This document shows positions 1 to 7,053 of a stretch of 64,000 nucleotides of DNA, one piece after another; position 1 is the first letter of the stretch, and every line of letters begins with the position of its first letter. The position numbers were made by a program, and so were the translations under genes. Origin of the DNA: Desertivirga arenae (GTDB taxonomy: Bacteria > Bacteroidota > Bacteroidia > Sphingobacteriales > Sphingobacteriaceae); NCBI RefSeq assembly GCF_017355785.1, contig NZ_JAFEWE010000013.1, positions 62,001 to 126,000 of the forward strand, given 5' to 3'. The notes below the pieces were generated by a model. That model was not told the DNA's origin and did not search any database. It saw only the letters and a list, made by a program, of their open reading frames with translations.

Positions 1-100
1 CATGTGCATATTCTTTTCCAACAGGTAATTTAACACGCAACCAACTTGGTCTGCGTTGTTGTTGTACCTGATTAGCAGGAATTACCGGCAATTCAATCAT
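1..100 (-). CDS. lipA: Lipoyl synthase, 5' end only (partial)
   Basis: Only the first 33 codons are in the window; the gene continues past the left edge. The N-terminus reads MIELPVIPANQVQQQRRPSW and then LRVKLPVGKEYAH, which I recognise as the start of lipoyl synthase of Bacteroidota. This radical-SAM enzyme inserts two sulfurs into octanoyl groups on 2-oxoacid dehydrogenases and the glycine cleavage H protein. The radical-SAM cysteines lie outside the window, so the call rests on the N-terminal match. The ATG at 98-100 lies 4 nt from a -7 box (105-112), so the transcript may be leaderless. Confidence 0.8.
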   Translation of the reverse strand, partial: MIELPVIPANQVQQQRRPSWLRVKLPVGKEYAH

Positions 101-104
101 AATA

Positions 105-112
105 CAAATGTA
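105..112 (-). promoter_or_regulatory. -7 promoter box of lipA
   Basis: On the minus strand the box reads TACATTTG, an exact match to the Bacteroidota TAnnTTTG element. It lies 4 nt upstream of the lipA ATG, so transcription should begin at or next to the start codon. Confidence 0.6.
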
Positions 113-215
113 CAGCATAGATATGAGATGTGAGGCAGAAGTGGTAAGATTTTGACGCTTAATCCATAGAGGAGCTGTTTCCCTTTCATCTTTTCCTTTT
201 ACCTTTAACCTTACT

Positions 216-620
216 ATGGCTACATCAAAAATTACATATCTAGGGGATTTGCGCACGGAATCCGTTCACTTGCAATCGGGCGATAAGATCATTACGGATG
301 CTCCTGTGGATAATAAAGGAAGGGGTGAGGCTTTTTCACCAACTGATTTGCTGGCTACTTCCCTCGGGAGCTGCATGATTACCATAATGGCTATCGCAGC
401 AAGGGAACGTGGGATAAATATTGACGGAACAAGCTGTAATATAACGAAGGTGATGGCTGCTGAGCCAAGGAGAGTTAGTGAGATTCATGCCGAACTGCAT
501 TTTCCGGCTAACTACACCGATAAAGAAAAGGCAATCCTTGAACACGCAGCAAAGACCTGTCCCGTTTTCTACAGCCTACATCCCGACATTGTTAAGAATA
601 TAACTTTTGTTTATTCTTAA
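216..620 (+). CDS. OsmC/Ohr-family protein
   Basis: A 134-aa protein of the OsmC/Ohr family of thiol-dependent hydroperoxide-handling proteins, probably cytosolic. The two family cysteines are visible: C53 in LGSCMIT and C115 in KTCPVFYS. The first follows the usual SPTDLLATSLGSC block, where an acidic/Thr loop leads into the reactive Cys helix. The length is normal for the YhfA-like branch. The ATG at 216 is the only sensible start. It is monocistronic, ending at a long hairpin shared with the convergent ytxJ-like gene. The substrate cannot be told from sequence. Confidence 0.85.
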   Translation: MATSKITYLGDLRTESVHLQSGDKIITDAPVDNKGRGEAFSPTDLLATSLGSCMITIMAIAARERGINIDGTSCNITKVMAAEPRRVSEIHAELHFPANYTDKEKAILEHAAKTCPVFYSLHPDIVKNITFVYS

Positions 621-623
621 CAC

Positions 624-683
624 CTTACAACCTAAAATAAAAGCAGTGAGAGCCTTCCCACTGCTTTTATTTTAGGTTGTAAG
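624..683. terminator. Bidirectional terminator, perfect 25-bp inverted repeat
   Basis: The arms at 624-648 and 659-683 are perfectly complementary over 25 bp around a 10-nt loop (649-658). The core is AAAATAAAAGCAGTG and its complement. It sits between two convergent genes and gives a U-rich 3' arm on both strands, as expected for a shared intrinsic terminator. Confidence 0.8.
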
Positions 684-762
684 TCTAAAAGGCCAACATG
701 AACCTTCAAAAACTTATATTCTCCGTTTGTGAGCTTCAGCTCATGAAGTTTCTCTCCTCCAA

Positions 763-1101
763 TCAGGAGTTAACAGTCATTTGTTCTGCTGCATCTTCTG
801 CAGAAATTTCGCTATGTGATGCCTCATATACGCACTCCCCATCCTTTATAAGAAGCAGTTGAGGAGATTCATGATGAACATTGAATACTTCAGCAATTGA
901 GTTAGAAATACTTCTATAGTTCAAAAGATCCAGAAAATAAACAGGGGTTTCTGCAGGCAGAGCGTCCCATTCAAACTCGAACTTTCTTTTAGCCATAAGG
1001 CTTATCGAGCAACGTGTGCTATGTTTAAAAATCAAGCTATAGCCCGTAGCAGATTTAATCGAATCCAACTGATCGATTTTTTCTAATAATGTCCAGTTCA
1101 T
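763..1101 (-). CDS. ytxJ: YtxJ-like bacillithiol-system redox protein
   Basis: A 112-aa thioredoxin-fold protein resembling the YtxJ/DUF2847 family, a monothiol bacilliredoxin-like group linked to bacillithiol. The diagnostic block FKHSTRCSIS places the single redox Cys at C31, just after the first beta strand. The C-terminal half carries the expected ESPQLLLIKDGECVYEASH strand-turn-strand. The gene starts at ATG 1101 and has a wide spacer upstream. A bacilliredoxin (56748-57158) elsewhere in the window fits the same redox system. The function is inferred from the family. Confidence 0.8.
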   Translation of the reverse strand: MNWTLLEKIDQLDSIKSATGYSLIFKHSTRCSISLMAKRKFEFEWDALPAETPVYFLDLLNYRSISNSIAEVFNVHHESPQLLLIKDGECVYEASHSEISAEDAAEQMTVNS

Positions 1102-1168
1102 AAATAATGATAATCAAAAAAACAGCCAAACTCACACTCGCCATCGCTTCCCGCTGTTTTACGGGTTA

Positions 1169-1285
1169 CTATGCTCTTCTTGGTCGAGGGTATGAATTAT
1201 AAGCAGGGCACATCTTACTTGAACATGATTCAAATATTGTAGCCATTGAAAATAAAAGAAGTAGACCGATAGCAACCTTTTTCAT
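1169..1285 (-). CDS. Tiny lipoprotein (38 aa)
   Basis: Reading the spacer on the minus strand gives a 38-codon gene from ATG 1285 to TAG 1169. It encodes a positively charged start (MKKVAIG), a hydrophobic core (LLLLFSMATIF) and a lipobox-like ESC with C21, then a short tail SSKMCPAYNSYPRPRRA. The architecture (signal peptide II, then about 17 residues with one further Cys and a basic C-terminus) is that of a minimal outer-membrane or periplasmic lipoprotein. I believe similar tiny lipoproteins occur in related genomes, but their role is unknown to me. It is short enough to be missed by gene callers. No TAnnTTTG box is obvious upstream. Confidence 0.65.
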   Translation of the reverse strand: MKKVAIGLLLLFSMATIFESCSSKMCPAYNSYPRPRRA

Positions 1286-1478
1286 CAGAATTAATTGTGT
1301 TTTTGTAGATAAGTTTTTCATAAGCAGTAAATTATCTAAAGATACGGTTTATGAAAAAAATCATCAAATAGTTTCTCAATCTGTTGACAATCTTACTTAT
1401 TCTGTAAATTAAGATATCGCTTCACAGATTTTTAATGTTAATATTTCTGATTCAATACGTTAGGTTTCGAAATTAGTT

Positions 1479-1967
1479 TCAAAGATTCTTTTCTAATTCT
1501 ACCATTAGTATTGCCGTTGCTGCAGCTTCATCTCCTTTATTTCCATGCTTACCACCTGCGCGGTCCATTGCCTGTTCCTGGTTCAATGTAGTAAGTACTC
1601 CGAATATCACCGGTTTAGCATGTTTGATGCTAACATTTGCTATACCATTTGCTACAGCATTACAGATATAATCGAAGTGCGGAGTTTCTCCCTGAATTAC
1701 ACAACCGAGACAAATTACAGCATCGAGCTTCTGCTTGCTTAAAAGCAGGTCTGCTCCTGATGTTAATTCATAGCTCCCGGGAACCAGCACTGAAAGGATA
1801 TCTTCAGGATTAGCGCCCTGTTTAATGAGCAGGTCATACGCCCCTTTGTACAGAGCCCCTGTTACGTCAGCATTCCATTGAGCCGTTACAATTCCAAAAC
1901 GATAGCCCTTTGCTGAAGGAATAGTAGTGTGCGAGAAATCCGACAGGTTTTTTAAGTGAGTTGCCAT
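1479..1967 (-). CDS. ribH: 6,7-dimethyl-8-ribityllumazine synthase
   Basis: The penultimate enzyme of riboflavin synthesis; it condenses 5-amino-6-ribitylaminouracil with 3,4-dihydroxy-2-butanone-4-phosphate. The 162-aa protein has the family hallmarks: the VPGSYEL substrate loop, CLGCVIQGETPHFDYIC, and the phosphate-binding/catalytic C-terminal block PVIFGVLTTLN...RAGGKHGNKGDEAA. It probably assembles into a 60-mer or pentamer. It lies 82 nt downstream of the TPR gene on the same strand, with a hairpin (1982-2012) in the spacer, and is likely cotranscribed from the promoter at 2747-2776. No FMN riboswitch was seen. Confidence 0.95.
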   Translation of the reverse strand: MATHLKNLSDFSHTTIPSAKGYRFGIVTAQWNADVTGALYKGAYDLLIKQGANPEDILSVLVPGSYELTSGADLLLSKQKLDAVICLGCVIQGETPHFDYICNAVANGIANVSIKHAKPVIFGVLTTLNQEQAMDRAGGKHGNKGDEAAATAILMVELEKNL

Positions 1968-1981
1968 GGGGCGAAAATAAT

Positions 1982-2012
1982 AAATGGTTACCTAAAATAT
2001 TGGTAACCATTT
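1982..2012. promoter_or_regulatory. 11-bp inverted repeat ahead of ribH
   Basis: The arms AAATGGTTACC (1982-1992) and its exact complement (2002-2012) flank a 9-nt AT loop. The hairpin ends 14 nt upstream of the ribH start. It could be an intercistronic mRNA structure, a weak terminator of the TPR gene, or a protein-binding palindrome. Confidence 0.4.
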
Positions 2013-2049
2013 TCGAGCAAGGGTATTTAAAATTTTTATTACAGCAATC

Positions 2050-2727
2050 TTACAAGCGGGCTTCGGCTCTTGAGATATATGCGTCTACTAAAGATGCTTC
2101 CTGGCTTTCAGGATATTCTGATTTGATCTTTTTGTAAACATCTAAAGCATCATCATATTTCTTTTGCTCTTCGTAAACCAATCCAAGTTTTTTAAGGAAC
2201 ATTGGAGAGTTGAAAGAGTCGGAACCTTTATCTGCTGCTTTTTTGTAATAACTGATGGCTTCGTCGTAATTTTTCAATTCGCTGTTAGCATCGCCGATCA
2301 TACCTAATACAAGGGGATCCACAACAGGACTGCCAGTTGCTGAGTAGTTTTCTAATGCTTCAATAGCTTTCTTGTACTCACCTTTTTGCAGGTACAGGCC
2401 TCCAAGATATACGTTCGCTAAATTAGCCGACTTAGTGTTTGAATATTCATCTGCAATTTTTTCGAAGCCCGGGTAAGAACCATCACCAGTGATTGCTTTA
2501 TCCGCCAAAGAATCAGCAGCTACGTATTCTTCTGCTTTAAACATTTCATCCACGGCTTTAGTTGCACGAGGCCCCAGATAAACATATTGATATCCAAAAT
2601 ATAATAATACCAAGGCTAAGATAGCGCCTCCGATAACTGTTAAGCTTTTTCTGTTTTCCTGCACAAAGCTACCTGTGTTGCCTACCTGGGTATTTTCAGT
2701 AGGGGTATTTATTTGTTCTTTAGACAT
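2050..2727 (-). CDS. Membrane-anchored TPR protein (YfgM-like)
   Basis: A 225-aa protein with a cytoplasmic N-terminus of about 30 residues, one transmembrane helix (about residues 29-51, LTVIGGAILALVLLYFGYQY) and a C-terminal domain of TPR repeats. These are clear around residues 100-200, for example the YLGGLYLQKGEYKKAIEALE and YYKKAADKGSD blocks. The layout resembles the YfgM/TPR_21 group of ancillary translocon or periplasmic chaperone proteins; that function is inference. It is first in a probable two-gene unit with ribH and has a well-formed promoter (TTG, 19 nt, TATTTTTG) 20 nt upstream. Confidence 0.75.
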   Translation of the reverse strand: MSKEQINTPTENTQVGNTGSFVQENRKSLTVIGGAILALVLLYFGYQYVYLGPRATKAVDEMFKAEEYVAADSLADKAITGDGSYPGFEKIADEYSNTKSANLANVYLGGLYLQKGEYKKAIEALENYSATGSPVVDPLVLGMIGDANSELKNYDEAISYYKKAADKGSDSFNSPMFLKKLGLVYEEQKKYDDALDVYKKIKSEYPESQEASLVDAYISRAEARL

Positions 2728-2746
2728 TTCGTTTAATTAAAGGATG

Positions 2747-2776
2747 CAAAAATACTCTTTTAAGGCTTACTGTCAA
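2747..2776 (-). promoter_or_regulatory. Promoter of TPR gene-ribH
   Basis: On the minus strand, a -33 TTG (in TTGACA) at 2776-2774 is followed after exactly 19 nt by the -7 box TATTTTTG at 2754-2747. This matches the Bacteroidota primary-sigma consensus. The start codon is at 2727. Confidence 0.7.
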
Positions 2777-2885
2777 CAGTCTTTTTTGCAATTGAATGAC
2801 TATTCTAAATATCGGAATAGGCTATGATATATACTTCCCCAGAGCCGAAAGAGAAAGCTGCTCTTCAGGAAGGAATAATTTTATC

Positions 2886-2893
2886 TAAGTTTG
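2886..2893 (+). promoter_or_regulatory. -7 promoter box of recF
   Basis: TAAGTTTG matches TAnnTTTG and ends 9 nt before the recF ATG at 2903, so the predicted leader is only a few nucleotides. No clear -33 TTG was found at the ideal spacing. Confidence 0.5.
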
Positions 2894-2902
2894 TAAGAGT
2901 TT

Positions 2903-4000
2903 ATGTGGCTGCAGAAGTTATCCCTACTTAATTTTAAAAACTACCAGGAAGCAGAATTGAGCTTTTCTCCTACAGTTAATGCCTTTACAGGTGATAATGG
3001 AGCAGGTAAGACGAATTTGCTTGATGCAATACATTATCTCTCCTTGTGTAAGAGTTACTTCAACCCGATAGACTCACAGCAGATCAGGCAGGGAGCAGAT
3101 TTTTTTATGGTGCAGGGTGTGTTCGGGAAGAATGAGAATGAAGATGTTGTAGCCTGCTCCCTTAAAAAGAACCAGAAAAAGCAATTCAAAAGGAATAAAA
3201 AGGACTATCAGCGACTGGCTGATCATATCGGACTGTTTCCCCTGGTGATGATTTCTCCTTATGATATCAGCATTATTATAGAAGGAAGTGAAGAGCGGAG
3301 ACGATTTATCGATAGCGTCATCTCTCAAACCGATAATCAATATCTTGACGAGTTGATCTCTTACAATAAGAGCCTTGCCAGCAGGAACATGCTTTTGAAA
3401 AAGATTGCTGAGACAGGTCGATATGATCCCCTGTTACTGGAGGTTTATGATGAACAGCTTATAACATCCGGGAATAAGATATTTAACAAGCGGCAAGCAT
3501 TTATGACAGAGTTTCTGCCTGTTTTTAACAAGCATTATCAATACCTTAGTGAAGATGCGGAGCATGTTGAATTAATCTACGAATCACAATTGTTGAATAA
3601 CCCTTTCGCTGCTCTGTTAAAAACTTCTGTCGAAAGAGATCGTGTGCTGGAACGGACTACCTGTGGAATTCACAAAGATGATCTCAGCTTTTCGATTCAT
3701 AATCTTCCTATGAAAAAGTTTGGGTCGCAGGGGCAACAGAAATCTTTTCTGATTGCACTAAAGCTTGCCCAATATTCTTTTCTGCACCAAAGGAAGGGCT
3801 TCAAACCATTGCTGTTGCTGGATGATATTTTTGACAAACTGGACGACAAGCGTGTGAAGAAATTGATGACGATGGTTTCTCATCATGATTTCGGACAGAT
3901 ATTTATCACCGATACCAGTACAGAACGTATTCGAACAATATTTGCAGGTATTGGGGTGGAAGTTAATATCTTTGAGGTTGAAAGAGGTGCAGTTAAATGA
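2903..4000 (+). CDS. recF: DNA replication/repair protein RecF
   Basis: An SMC-like ATPase that helps load RecA at gapped DNA. The 365-aa protein has Walker A GDNGAGKT (residues 30-37), the ABC signature GSQGQQK (274-280) and Walker B LLLLDD followed by IFDKLD (from 303), plus the RecF N-terminus LSLLNFKNYQEAEL. The length is typical. The ATG at 2903 follows closely on a -7 box. It overlaps the next gene (DUF721/DciA) by 4 nt (ATGA), so the two are translationally coupled; this pairing is common in Bacteroidota. Confidence 0.95.
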   Translation: MWLQKLSLLNFKNYQEAELSFSPTVNAFTGDNGAGKTNLLDAIHYLSLCKSYFNPIDSQQIRQGADFFMVQGVFGKNENEDVVACSLKKNQKKQFKRNKKDYQRLADHIGLFPLVMISPYDISIIIEGSEERRRFIDSVISQTDNQYLDELISYNKSLASRNMLLKKIAETGRYDPLLLEVYDEQLITSGNKIFNKRQAFMTEFLPVFNKHYQYLSEDAEHVELIYESQLLNNPFAALLKTSVERDRVLERTTCGIHKDDLSFSIHNLPMKKFGSQGQQKSFLIALKLAQYSFLHQRKGFKPLLLLDDIFDKLDDKRVKKLMTMVSHHDFGQIFITDTSTERIRTIFAGIGVEVNIFEVERGAVK

Positions 4001-4290
4001 TCAAGCGAACAAACGATAAAACGATTAAAGAAGCGGTTGAGCAAATGCTCAATGTATACAAGTTGAGACGTAGGTTCGATGAGACCTCTTTGATCGCCGC
4101 CTGGCCGGAAATGATGGGAAAAGCAATAGCTTCGCGTACAACCCAAATGTATATTCGCGAAAGAAAGATGTTTATCAGGGTAGATTCTTCAGTAGTGAAG
4201 AATGAATTGGTAATGATCCGCTCTCAGATCCTGGATAAGATGAATGAAAGAGCCGGAAATAAGGTTCTTGACGAAATCGTATTTTTATAA
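3997..4290 (+). CDS. DUF721/DciA-like protein
   Basis: A 97-aa basic protein of the DUF721 (DciA) family. The core is recognisable: an N-terminal helix (IKEAVEQMLNVYKLRRRFDE), the block LIAAWPEMMGKAIASRT, then YIRERKMFIRVDSSVVKNEL. DciA proteins interact with the replicative helicase DnaB and promote its loading in bacteria lacking DnaC. This small version contains only the core KH-like domain. It overlaps recF by 4 nt, supporting a shared transcript and a replication/repair role. The family is sure; the helicase-loading role is inferred. Confidence 0.8.
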   Translation: MIKRTNDKTIKEAVEQMLNVYKLRRRFDETSLIAAWPEMMGKAIASRTTQMYIRERKMFIRVDSSVVKNELVMIRSQILDKMNERAGNKVLDEIVFL

Positions 4291-4301
4291 AAGGATTGAA
4301 G

Positions 4302-4370
4302 GAATGAATGAGAGAAGGAATGAAGGTTATTCACTCATTCACTCATTCTATCATTCACTCATTCTATCAT
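4302..4370. repeat. ATTCACTC-type short repeats with a 16-bp tandem duplication
   Basis: CATTCACTCATTCTAT occurs twice in direct tandem (4336-4351 and 4352-4367). The preceding stretch (4302-4326) is rich in GAATGA, the complement of this motif, so the whole element can fold. It occupies the spacer between the convergent dciA-like and ndk genes and may end transcription from both, although there is no clear U-tract. Confidence 0.6.
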
Positions 4371-4376
4371 TTGATA

Positions 4377-4796
4377 TTAGAATCTTTCGAAAGCTGAGAA
4401 GTAGAAGTTTCCTTCGATCTCTGCGTTTTCATCTGAATCTGAACCGTGAACAGCATTCGCTTCAATTGATTCAGCATATTTCTGACGGATAGTTCCTTCG
4501 TCTGCCTTTTTAGGATCAGTTGCACCGATCAAGGTACGGAAATCAGCAACTGCATTTTCTTTTTCAAGGATAGCAGCAACAATAGGTCCTGAAGTCATGA
4601 ACGATACCAGGTCACCATAAAAAGGACGCTCTTTATGTACTGCGTAAAATTCTCCTGCAGCTTCTTTGCTTAATTGGATATATTTCATCGCAACGATCTT
4701 AAATCCGCCTTTGATGATGTCATCTAAAATTGCACCAGTCTGTCCGTTTCTTACAGCATCTGGTTTAATCATTGTAAATGTTCTGTTTGTTGCCAT
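4377..4796 (-). CDS. ndk: Nucleoside diphosphate kinase
   Basis: Transfers the gamma-phosphate from ATP to other NDPs through a phosphohistidine. The 139-aa protein begins [15 protein letters not shown] and contains the catalytic H117 in the block NAVHGSDS, followed by the usual C-terminus [15 protein letters not shown] chose ATG 4796 over an in-frame ATG at 4817 for two reasons: 139 aa is the family length, and the upstream ATG falls inside the promoter -7 box (4815-4822). Monocistronic. Confidence 0.96.
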   Translation of the reverse strand: MATNRTFTMIKPDAVRNGQTGAILDDIIKGGFKIVAMKYIQLSKEAAGEFYAVHKERPFYGDLVSFMTSGPIVAAILEKENAVADFRTLIGATDPKKADEGTIRQKYAESIEANAVHGSDSDENAEIEGNFYFSAFERF

Positions 4797-4814
4797 TGTA
4801 GTTTTAAATTGGCG

Positions 4815-4822
4815 CAAAGGTA
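4815..4822 (-). promoter_or_regulatory. -7 promoter box of ndk
   Basis: The minus strand reads TACCTTTG, an exact TAnnTTTG match, 18 nt from the chosen ndk start. It rules out the longer reading frame beginning at 4817. Confidence 0.6.
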
Positions 4823-4928
4823 AGTTTTTGAGGTGAAAGGCAAAAGGTTAAAGGAAAACCCGTGTCAACGAATTTTTTAAATGCACACATTCGTATTTCT
4901 AGAGCTGCAATGCTCAGTATAAACTAAT

Positions 4929-4958
4929 TTTGTAACATCAGGCTTTTTAATAGCTTTG
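4929..4958 (+). promoter_or_regulatory. Promoter of the nrnA-like/FKBP unit
   Basis: A TTTTG-type -33 element at about 4928-4932 is followed, after about 18 nt, by TAGCTTTG (4951-4958), an exact -7 match. The start site should fall near 4963, so translation must begin at ATG 4977, not at the in-frame TTG 4956 inside the box. Confidence 0.65.
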
Positions 4959-4976
4959 CATTTCTTAACACGAAGA

Positions 4977-5987
4977 ATGCTGGAAATAACCGCGCTTAAG
5001 GAAATATTAGCTGACCCAAAGCATATTGTAATAACAACTCACCATAAACCGGATGGTGATGCTATGGGTTCATCATTGGGAATGTATAATTATCTGATAC
5101 AAAAGGGACATCACGTAAAAGTGGTTTCGCCTACAGATTACCCTGTTTTCCTGCATTGGTTACCCAGTAATTCAGACGTTGTTATTTTTACAGAGCAAAA
5201 TCAAGAAAGTGCGAGACTGGTTGAAAGTGCCGATCTTATTTTCTGCCTTGATTTTAATACCCTTTCAAGGATAAATGAATTAGGTGAGTTGGTCAGAGCT
5301 TCATCAGCTATTAAGGTAATGATAGATCATCACCTTGAGCCTGAAGATTTCGACAATTATCGTCACTGGAATATTAATGCATGTGCAACGGCCCAGTTGG
5401 TTTACGACTTTATCGTAAACATCATGCAGGAAGAACAGCTGATCAATAAAGACGTAGCCAGTTGTTTGTATACCGGGATTATGACAGATTCTGGTTCCTT
5501 CCGTTTTCCAAATACCACTCCGGAGGTTCATCATATCGTTGCAAACCTTATTAATAAAGGAGCCGAAAACTGGAAGATCCATCAGCTGGTATACGATAAC
5601 TTCTCGGAAGACCGTTTACGTTTTCTTGGGCATTGTCTGCTGAACAACCTTCAGGTGTTCAGGGAGTATAATGCTGCTATGATCTCAGTTACACAGGCAG
5701 AATTGCAGCAATATAATATTGAAACAGGAGATACGGAGGGGCTGGTTAATTATGCCTTAACTATAAACGGTGTAAGGTTGGCCGCTTTAATTATAGAGCG
5801 AGCCGATAAAGTGAAGCTTTCCCTTCGTTCTACCGGTGAATTTCCTGCTAACGAAATTTGTAAGAAATATTTCCAGGGCGGCGGTCACAGAAATGCGGCA
5901 GGAGGTCAGTCAGATCAGCCAATTGCGGAAGTTATAGAAAAGTTTAAATCTATTTTACCAGAATATAAAAGTCTATTATTAGTATAA
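4977..5987 (+). CDS. DHH/DHHA1 phosphoesterase, NrnA-like
   Basis: A 336-aa bifunctional nanoRNase/pAp phosphatase-like enzyme, expected to degrade short oligoribonucleotides and possibly pAp or linear dinucleotides such as pApA. Motifs: THHKPDGDAMGSS near residues 21-32 (metal site), DFNT, the DHH triad in MIDHHLEP, and the C-terminal DHHA1 substrate loop GGGHRNAAGG (301-310). The start is fixed by the promoter. The next gene (FKBP lipoprotein) begins 12 nt downstream and is probably cotranscribed. Because a c-di-AMP synthase (cdaA) is also present in the window, a role in nucleotide-signal turnover is possible but unproven. Confidence 0.85.
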   Translation: MLEITALKEILADPKHIVITTHHKPDGDAMGSSLGMYNYLIQKGHHVKVVSPTDYPVFLHWLPSNSDVVIFTEQNQESARLVESADLIFCLDFNTLSRINELGELVRASSAIKVMIDHHLEPEDFDNYRHWNINACATAQLVYDFIVNIMQEEQLINKDVASCLYTGIMTDSGSFRFPNTTPEVHHIVANLINKGAENWKIHQLVYDNFSEDRLRFLGHCLLNNLQVFREYNAAMISVTQAELQQYNIETGDTEGLVNYALTINGVRLAALIIERADKVKLSLRSTGEFPANEICKKYFQGGGHRNAAGGQSDQPIAEVIEKFKSILPEYKSLLLV

Positions 5988-5999
5988 TTTTAAAACCAA

Positions 6000-6974
6000 A
6001 TGAAACGAAACTTAATTGTTTTAGGATTGGCTGCTCTTGCTTTTACGAGCTGTAAGCAATTCAAAAAAGGTGAAGGTGATCTGCACTACATTATTCATGA
6101 AGATAAAGATGGGCCAACGATTAAAGAAGGTGATTTTATTGCATTCAATGTAATTCAGAAAACTGAAGAAGATTCAGTAATGTTCAACTCCTTCGACATG
6201 GGCCGTCCGGCATATACTGCTCAGCAAAAGTCAATGTTCAAGGGCGACTTCTCAACTGCTTTCAGTATGTTAAGTGAAGGCGACAGTGCTACTTTCAAAA
6301 TCAATCTTGATTCTCTTCAGGCAAAAATGAACATGCCTAAGCCAACTAATACAAAAGGAAAATACATTGTATTAAATATCAAGGTAGACAAAGTTATTCC
6401 ACGCGGAAAGCAGACAGAAGCTCAGATGCAGGCTAAAGTTGAGCAATTCTTTAAAGCGGAAGCTGAAAAAGCTAAGAACCGCGAATCAGGAATTATCAAT
6501 AGCTACGTTTCTGCTAAAGATCTTAAGCCAACAACAACTGTTTCTGGTTTAAAATATGTGATCACTAAAGAAGGTAATGGTGTTAAAGCCGCTCCTGGTG
6601 ATACTGTAGAATTGAACTACACAGGACGTTTCCTTACTGGTGATAATAAGGTTTTTGATACCAGCGTGAAAGAAGTTGCACAGAAAGAAGGTAAACTTGA
6701 TCCAATGCGTCCTTACCAGCCGATCAAAGTTCCTGCTGGAATGAATGCTACCATACCTGGTTTTGACGAAGCATTGCTTTTATTAAGTAAAGGTGCAAAA
6801 GCTTCTGTTATCGTTCCTTCTAAACTTGGATACGGTCCTCAGGGAAGTCAGATCATCGGTCCATATACTCCTCTAATGTTCGAGTTAGAGATTGTGAATA
6901 TTAAGAAACCTGCTCCTGGTTCAGCTCCGGCACCAGCTCCTGTTATGCCTCCTGCAGCTCCTGCAGCGAAATAA
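6000..6974 (+). CDS. FKBP-type peptidyl-prolyl isomerase lipoprotein
   Basis: A 324-aa lipoprotein: signal peptide MKRNLIVLGLAALAFTSC with lipidated C18. The C-terminal half (about residues 195-305) is an FKBP domain (GDTVELNYTGRFL, IPGFDEALLLLSKGAKASVIVPSKLGYG, ending LMFELEIVNI). The N-terminal half (about 25-140) looks like a degenerate second FKBP fold (GDFIAFNVIQKTEEDSVMFNS), joined by a charged helix. The C-tail is Pro/Ala-rich. It likely catalyses prolyl isomerisation in periplasmic or outer-membrane protein folding. It follows the nrnA-like gene by 12 nt and is a paralogue of the next gene. Confidence 0.88.
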   Translation: MKRNLIVLGLAALAFTSCKQFKKGEGDLHYIIHEDKDGPTIKEGDFIAFNVIQKTEEDSVMFNSFDMGRPAYTAQQKSMFKGDFSTAFSMLSEGDSATFKINLDSLQAKMNMPKPTNTKGKYIVLNIKVDKVIPRGKQTEAQMQAKVEQFFKAEAEKAKNRESGIINSYVSAKDLKPTTTVSGLKYVITKEGNGVKAAPGDTVELNYTGRFLTGDNKVFDTSVKEVAQKEGKLDPMRPYQPIKVPAGMNATIPGFDEALLLLSKGAKASVIVPSKLGYGPQGSQIIGPYTPLMFELEIVNIKKPAPGSAPAPAPVMPPAAPAAK

Positions 6975-7006
6975 TGATTGAAGGAATAAATAAATAATAA
7001 GAAATA

Positions 7007-7040
7007 AGCCCGCCTGATTATACTATCAGGTGGGCTGTTT
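7007..7040 (+). terminator. Terminator after the first FKBP gene
   Basis: The arms AGCCCGCCTGA (7007-7017) and TCAGGTGGGCT (7026-7036) pair over 11 bp with one G-U, followed by a short T-rich stretch. The stem ends 17 nt before the start of the second FKBP gene, so it probably separates the two or attenuates. Confidence 0.6.
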
Positions 7041-7053
7041 AGTTTATATCCAT

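Noticed and set aside
1968-2049. FMN riboswitch before ribH
   Set aside because: The spacer is too short and lacks the conserved RFN elements; only a simple hairpin is present.
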